From positions 7,787,501-7,851,500 of the forward strand of contig NC_083523.1 in NCBI RefSeq assembly GCF_032362555.1: DNA of 64,000 bases. Reading direction: 5' to 3'. The stretch is from Amyelois transitella (lineage: Eukaryota; Arthropoda; Insecta; Lepidoptera; Pyralidae). The notes beneath the pieces were generated by a model. That model made no database searches. It saw nothing but the letters and a program-made list of their open reading frames with translations, and had not been told where the DNA came from. Shown here piece after piece: positions 58,341 through 64,000 of the stretch. The first letter of the stretch is position 1; each line of letters opens with the position of its first letter. The position numbers were made by a program, and so were the translations under genes.

Positions 58341-59327
58341 TTTGAATTTAGAACGCTGTTGTATTTTTACTGTACGCGTAATATTTTTATGTCACTTCAA
58401 ATACTTTGTCAAATTTTAATATACTTATGTTTGACAGATAAAAGTACGTATTATTATAATTTCTATTACAATATTTTAGTATGTTTTAATATATTTTTAG
58501 AACAAAGAATGAATCTACGTGTTGCGCACATAATCAACAAGTAAAGCACTTCGCACGCACAAAGGTTTTCAAGGGAGATGTTTTCAGTGTGCTAAAAACC
58601 TTTTTCAATCTCCCTTTATATTTCGTTCTACACAACTTACGTTACGAAAAGGGACTGATACTAATGAGATTACTTTTACGGTAAATTCACTCAGTAAATG
58701 ACGTCTCCTCGCAGCAATTTCAATGAAATACGTTGTCTGAAGGAATTTATTTATGTTTCTGAGAAAATGTGAATGTTTATTCAGCTCACAAAAACATTAT
58801 TTATTCATTCGAAAATAATTCAATAGGCTTCGATTTTTACGACGTAATTTCGTTTGATACCTACGTCGTATTGCGACGGAAATAAATAATTTTGAACTGC
58901 TAATACAAATATCTATAGCCGACGACTTTTTCTGCGGAAATATTACAATTCATTATCAAAAGTCGATACGTGTAAATGAATTATTAAACACAATTGATAA
59001 CATATACCCATTAACTTTGTTATATCATTAATCACTGCTAGGTTCAAATCCTACCGAGGCTAAGTACCAGAAAATATCCTTTTCTGAATTATACATTAGT
59101 TTGAGCGCTAACCGACGCACTAAGGTCAGGGAAATCGTGAGAAAATCCGCACATCCAGACAGCGGGATGAAAACCATAATCAAATAGGGGTATAATTAAA
59201 TTATTTATTAAGGGTTTCATTAAATAAGTTTTCCTGAATTGCAAAGGTCAGACGGGAGTCGCTTGTGCAAAAATCTGACTTACCCAGAATCGTGGTCACG
59301 GGCGCAATCCGTGCTCCTCTCTAAATA

Positions 59328-59583
59328 GACATACATACATACATATCTTCACGTCTTTATCCCTTGCGGGGTAGACAGAGCCAACAGTCTTGAAAGGCCA
59401 CGTTCAGCTGTTCGGCTTAATGATAGAATTGAGATTCAAATAGTGACAGATTGCTAGCCCGTCGCCTAAAAGGAGAATCCCAAGATTATAAGCCAATCCC
59501 TTAGTCGCCTTTTACGAAATCCGTGGGAAAGAGATGGAGTTGTCCTATACTTTTTTCTATTAGTGCCGGGAACCACACGGCAC
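59328..59583 (-). mobile_element. SINE-A, nearly full length
   Basis: Complete head and tail, with a short deletion after cagtcttgaaa. Confidence 0.88.
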
Positions 59584-59897
59584 AACGACTATAGATAGAT
59601 GTGGGTGAAATATCAGAAGAATAACGACAATGAGTTAAAAAGAGACGGCAGTTGTCGTTCTCGCTCATTAACCCCTTTCATAATTAAATACGTATTGTTT
59701 CCATTCGCAGTAAAACGTAGGCTTTATGTCACGTACCTACGTACAAGTTTATGAGCTGTAACATGCGAGACAATTTTATGAGTACCTCGTAAAATAGGGC
59801 TGGGATCACGTATTAATATATCATCAATGAATGTCTGTTACGCGGTGGTAATGTACTTTTTCTGAACTAAATTATTATTAATGGCTACTTAGATTTA

Positions 59898-60735
59898 GGT
59901 TAAGAAACTTGGGATTCTTATTTTAGGCGATGGGCTAGCAACCTGTCTCACTATTTGAATCTCAATTCCATCATCAAACCGTAATGCTGAGCGTAGCCTT
60001 CAGTATTTTCGACACTGTTGGCTCTGTCTACCTCGCAAGTGATATGGACGTGAGTATAAACATATAAACAAACATAAGGCATGCGCTATGTATGTTTGTA
60101 TGTTTTCTTACGATATCAGACTTAGTCTGAGCTTCTAAGTCTAGATTTGTCAAGTTAGCTCTCTAATCAATACAATCTATTTATATTCCTGGCTAGACTT
60201 ACATAACGTCTCTTAGTAACGTGGAAACTATTCAGTGCATTTTGAATTATACGGCGTGTGGTATCCGGCTTAAGAATTGAACCATATCTTTCCCATGGAT
60301 GTCGTAAAAGGCGACTTAGGGATATAAACTTGGAATTCCTTTCTTAGACGATGGGCTGTCAACCTGTCACTATTTGAACCTCTATTCCATCAGAAAGCCT
60401 GAACGTACAAGTCTTTAAAAGACTGTTGACTCTGTCTACCCCACAAAGGATAAAGATATATGTAGGTATAAATTGAATTATATAAATAGGTTGCCGGGTG
60501 AAGGCAGGACCAGAAAGCTCGGTAATTTTTCCAATATATTTTTTAATTTATTTTTATAATATATATATAATAATCTAATGATACAGTGTGTGAAAAGCGT
60601 AAAGTTAGCGTTACTTTAGGAGATAGGATGACAACCTGTGACTTTTAAATCTCAATTTTATCATTAGCCAACCAGCTAAAGTTAGCTGTCTCAAGGCTCT
60701 CTCTACCCCGAAAGGCATTAAGACGTCTTATGTAT
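59898..60735 (+). mobile_element. three diverged SINE-A copies
   Basis: 59898-60058, 60252-60462 and 60600-60735, all with many substitutions. Confidence 0.65.
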
Positions 60736-60769
60736 TAGTGTACTATGTAGTACTTCATTATAATATTCA

Positions 60770-61026
60770 TACATACAGTTACGTCTATTTTCCTTACCGG
60801 CTGGACAGAGCCAACTGTCTTGAAAAGACTGATTGACCACGCTCAGCTTTTTGGCTTGATGTAAGAATTGAGAATCAAATAGTGACAGGTTGACTAGGCC
60901 ATCGCCTAAAAGAAGAATCCCAAGTTTATAAGCCTATCCCTTAGTCGCCTTTTACGACATCCATGGGAAACAGAAGGAGTGGTCGTATTCTTTTTTTTTT
61001 AATTGGTACCGGGAACCACACGGCAC
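60770..61026 (-). mobile_element. SINE-A, full length
   Basis: Short tail, intact body and head. Confidence 0.88.
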
Positions 61027-61369
61027 ATCACTTCATTATAATCTAGCATATTTATCCCTGTTTCGTTATAATCTAGCTTTTATTCCTCCCTAGCGACAAA
61101 TTCGGATACCGCCTTAGTTTAGCTTAACTTCGTGCACTATATTTTCTTAGATATTACGACATAATGTCGTAAAAATAGAACTTAACCTTCTTACGGCGAC
61201 ATTGAAAAAATTAATGTCCTCCGTCCGTCGGTTGGGCGATTTATAGCCCGGTGGCAGTGTATATTAACTGTGTATCTTCGAGACTGATGCCAGGGGATTT
61301 TATTTTATTTGATGATTTTCTCAGTACCCTTAATATTTTTTATTTATTTAATATTTGTTTCTGCAGGTA

Positions 61370-61600
61370 CACAAGAGGTACCAAATCTACATAACAGTTT
61401 ACTTACCTCAGATGCTAACTAGAGGTACACCCGTGGTCCTGACGTCAGGATGGCGGGTGTACCTATTTTATTTAAAAATCTTTACATAGAAGGAGGTACA
61501 CAGAATTTTAGAATAGGTACACAGAAGTACACATCAGGTACGTTTTTAATCCAAAACAGATATTTAAATCCGTGAGGTACACCCGCGATTCTGACACATA
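61370..61600. repeat. cluster of GGTACAC motifs with a 42-bp palindrome
   Basis: aggtacac or its complement occurs about seven times in 230 bp. The palindrome 61423-61464 joins AGGTACACCCG and CGGGTGTACCT around CCTGACGTCAGG. A further gaggtacacccgcg lies at 61575. Perhaps the inverted ends of a small DNA transposon. Confidence 0.6.
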
Positions 61601-61994
61601 ATAAATGGTATATTCAACGCAAAAAGAATTTTTCAATTTCAACCAGTAGTTCCTGAGATTAGCGCGTTCAAACAAACGCAACTCTTCAGCTTTATAATAT
61701 TAGTATAGATGTGTATATATAAACGAACCTTTACCAACCAACTAAACAATTTTGACGAAACATATTGTGAATATTTTTCTGTTATTTTTTGACGAACGTG
61801 TGCGTTGTTATGAGTTTTTGTTAGCATTTGACGATGCATGTTATTTGAAAATAATTGGCTGTTATTTTTTTTTTTTATTTTTTTTTTTAATAAAATAAAA
61901 TACTTTACTCCTTACTGATTGGACAGAACAACATTTACCAACTAATCAATATAATATCTCATATTATATATATGTATAAGCTCTCTCGCTCTCA

Positions 61995-62098
61995 TAAAGT
62001 CATGCCTCTTTCCCGGAGGGGTAGGCATAGACTACATCTTGCCGCTTGCCACGATCTCTGGATACGTCTTTCGCTTCAGTTTCGGGTACTCTTGAAGC
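61995..62098 (-). mobile_element. LINE-C 3' tail fragment
   Basis: cctctttcccggaggggtag, then cacgatctctggatacg, match the reversed LINE-C tail. 5' part absent. Confidence 0.7.
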
Positions 62099-62099
62099 G

Positions 62100-63060
62100 A
62101 CTTTTAGTCAGAACGTGTCCGATTCCATAAAAATTCGTCTTTATAAATAGTAATAACATGCGACTAAGGGGTAGGCTTTTAAGCCAAGGTGTAGTATGTA
62201 TATACATATGTAATAATAACATATTATTATTAAATATATGTTATAGTCTAGTTCTATAAACCTAAACGCACATATACGAAATGCCAAACCGATAATATTG
62301 ATTTTCATTCATGAATAATTTATTACCGATGCCCACGCTAGTTTGCGTTATTAAAATAATATGCCTGTATCAAAACATTCCTTTTGTAACGTTATTTTCG
62401 GTAATCCATACGTGGGTAGAATATATAATGAGATATTCGTTAGTGGGTTCGTTCATTCATATTTTTCTAAAAATAAAATACGCCACGATATTTTTTAATC
62501 TCATTATAACGTGATCTCTTTCGAAATTTTATGTCGGCTATTATGTTGAAAATAACAATTTAAAAAAATGTCGTATTCTATTATACTCTATCCATATGTT
62601 TTCTGTAAAGTATTTTAACAAAAAAAAAACCACACCTCCCATCTTAAAGACATTATTCTTTTTTTAAATTCAATATTGGATTAAGCATTTGTCTTTCATC
62701 TCACCTGATGGTAAGCGACGATGAAGTCGGAGTTGTTACATTACGTTACTATCCAAGAGATAGCCATTTATTTAACTGTTGAATGTTCTCGAAGAGCTGT
62801 CTGGGAATATCGACACAGGCAGTCCATAGACTCGTAGAAAGTATAGTTATTAAGTTATTTAATATTTACCGTTGCTATGGCGTATACCAAGAAGGTTGCC
62901 TACAGACTTATAGTGACTTACAGTGTAATATGACTTTCCTATCGACTCATGATTTTGTTCTTGGTACTAAAAATAGGGGAGGACTTTTTATTATTAAATT
63001 ATTTATTTATTTGCTTATGTATGTTAAGATCATAACATATAGCGACTATACTTTTTAGTA
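62100..63060. other. gene-free AT-rich stretch
   Basis: Only short chance reading frames. No recognisable repeat apart from a SINE-A scrap (cgactaaggggtaggctt) near 62162. Confidence 0.4.
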
Positions 63061-63062
63061 TG

Positions 63063-63844
63063 ACATACATACATACATATAGTCACGTCTATATCCCTTG
63101 CGGGGTAGACAGAACCATCAAAAGACTGAAAGGTCACGTTCAACTGCTTGGTATATATAATCTTCCATTTAATTAACTAAATAGAGTATATCAGTTCAGC
63201 AGAGCCTAGATTAGATTGACGCATGAACTAGAGCACTAACAAAGGAAGACCTTGGCCGAAGAATAAGCCGTGGTGATGTATCTTAGGATTAACTATTTAG
63301 TCTAGGATTAAGTAAACGTTTTGATAAAGGTATCTATTTAACACAAATAATGTTTTTTTTTTTTAGAAGATGATATAAGAAAGTGAGAATCCTACCTCGG
63401 TTATTGTAAGAATTACTTTTTTCTGAGGTACCTACATTAGTTGGTGTGTTAACCGATGCTCTTATGCAGAAGCATAATATTGTTAGGCATTCACGCAACT
63501 GGATGTATAACCAAGATCTAATATGAGTTTTCCCTCCAAAAGGTTTCCCTCCAAACGTTTCCTCTATTACAAAAGATACATTTCATACATACATATAATC
63601 ACATCTATAACCCTTGTGGGGTAGGCAGAGCCAACAGTCTTAAATAAACTGATAGGCCAAGTTCAGCTGTTTGGCTTAATGATAGAATTGAGATTCAAAT
63701 AGTGACAGTTTGCTGGCCCATCGCCTAAAAGAAGAATCCCAAGTTTATAAACCTATCCCTTAGTCGCCTTTTACGACATCCATGGCAAAGTGGTGGAGAG
63801 TGGTCCTATTCTTTTTTCCTAATGGTGCCGGGAACCACACGGCA
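63063..63844 (-). mobile_element. two SINE-A copies
   Basis: 63063-63155 is a tail-side fragment; 63587-63844 is full length. Confidence 0.85.
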
Positions 63845-64000
63845 AATTACATAAGATTAACACACCATATTCGAGCAGTCGTGTAAGAAACTGTATCGAC
63901 CATGTAAATTTGACCTGTTTCAGCGCCCTTGGCCCACTGGGGCCTTTGGAAGCCAGCCTTTTGGCTGTAGCATTCTATTTTTATCGTAGGTCTTTAATTA

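Overview
This is nuclear DNA from an insect, almost certainly a moth or butterfly (Lepidoptera). It is AT-rich, and its genes have short GT-AG exons. It is saturated with repeats typical of lepidopteran genomes: tRNA-derived SINEs, RTE-like LINE 3' ends carrying (ATGT)n tails, and the repeat family beginning 'CCCGCGACTTCGTCCGC'. I did not identify the species.

Five protein-coding genes can be supported. (1) 6842-8400 (+): a three-exon gene for a 413-residue, probably secreted, helical orphan protein. (2) 19396-22338 (+): an intronless 980-residue TRPA-type ankyrin/ion-channel gene, most like pyrexia. (3) 32767-38962 (+): a four-exon, 262-residue trypsin-like serine protease whose third exon, with its splice donor, is followed by five more tandem 155-bp copies. 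(4) 45051-41838 (-): a paralogue of (3) with the same intron phases, converging on it tail to tail, in which the catalytic serine is replaced by alanine (a serine protease homologue). (5) 49870-51053 (+): a two-exon, 100-residue single-pass membrane protein with a compact CpG-containing promoter. Decayed protease pieces lie at 39410-39640, 39690-39900 and 42800-42905, so 32.7-45.1 kb is the remains of a local protease cluster. A Helitron helicase fragment lies at about 40340-40570.

The rest is mostly transposon debris. The dominant element, called SINE-A here, is about 260 bp: a GC-rich 19-bp head that can fold on itself, a body, and an (ATGT)n tail. It occurs about 50 times in both orientations. 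Its last ~50 bp resemble the tail of the RTE-type LINE (LINE-C), suggesting that this LINE mobilised it. A second, tRNA-derived family (SINE-B) occurs about seven times. Nested insertions with target-site duplications show that these families moved at overlapping times.

The most unusual theme is a set of short, near-perfect fold-back (inverted-repeat) sequences with tiny loops, at 3461, 7223, 15983, 29525, 30784, 34337 and 35523, plus a 42-bp palindrome at 61423. For the one at 35523 the unaltered sequence is known from sister SINE-A copies, so that fold-back must have been copied in after insertion, as expected of a template-switch event. I see no CRISPR array, rRNA, functional tRNA gene or bacterial or viral operon.
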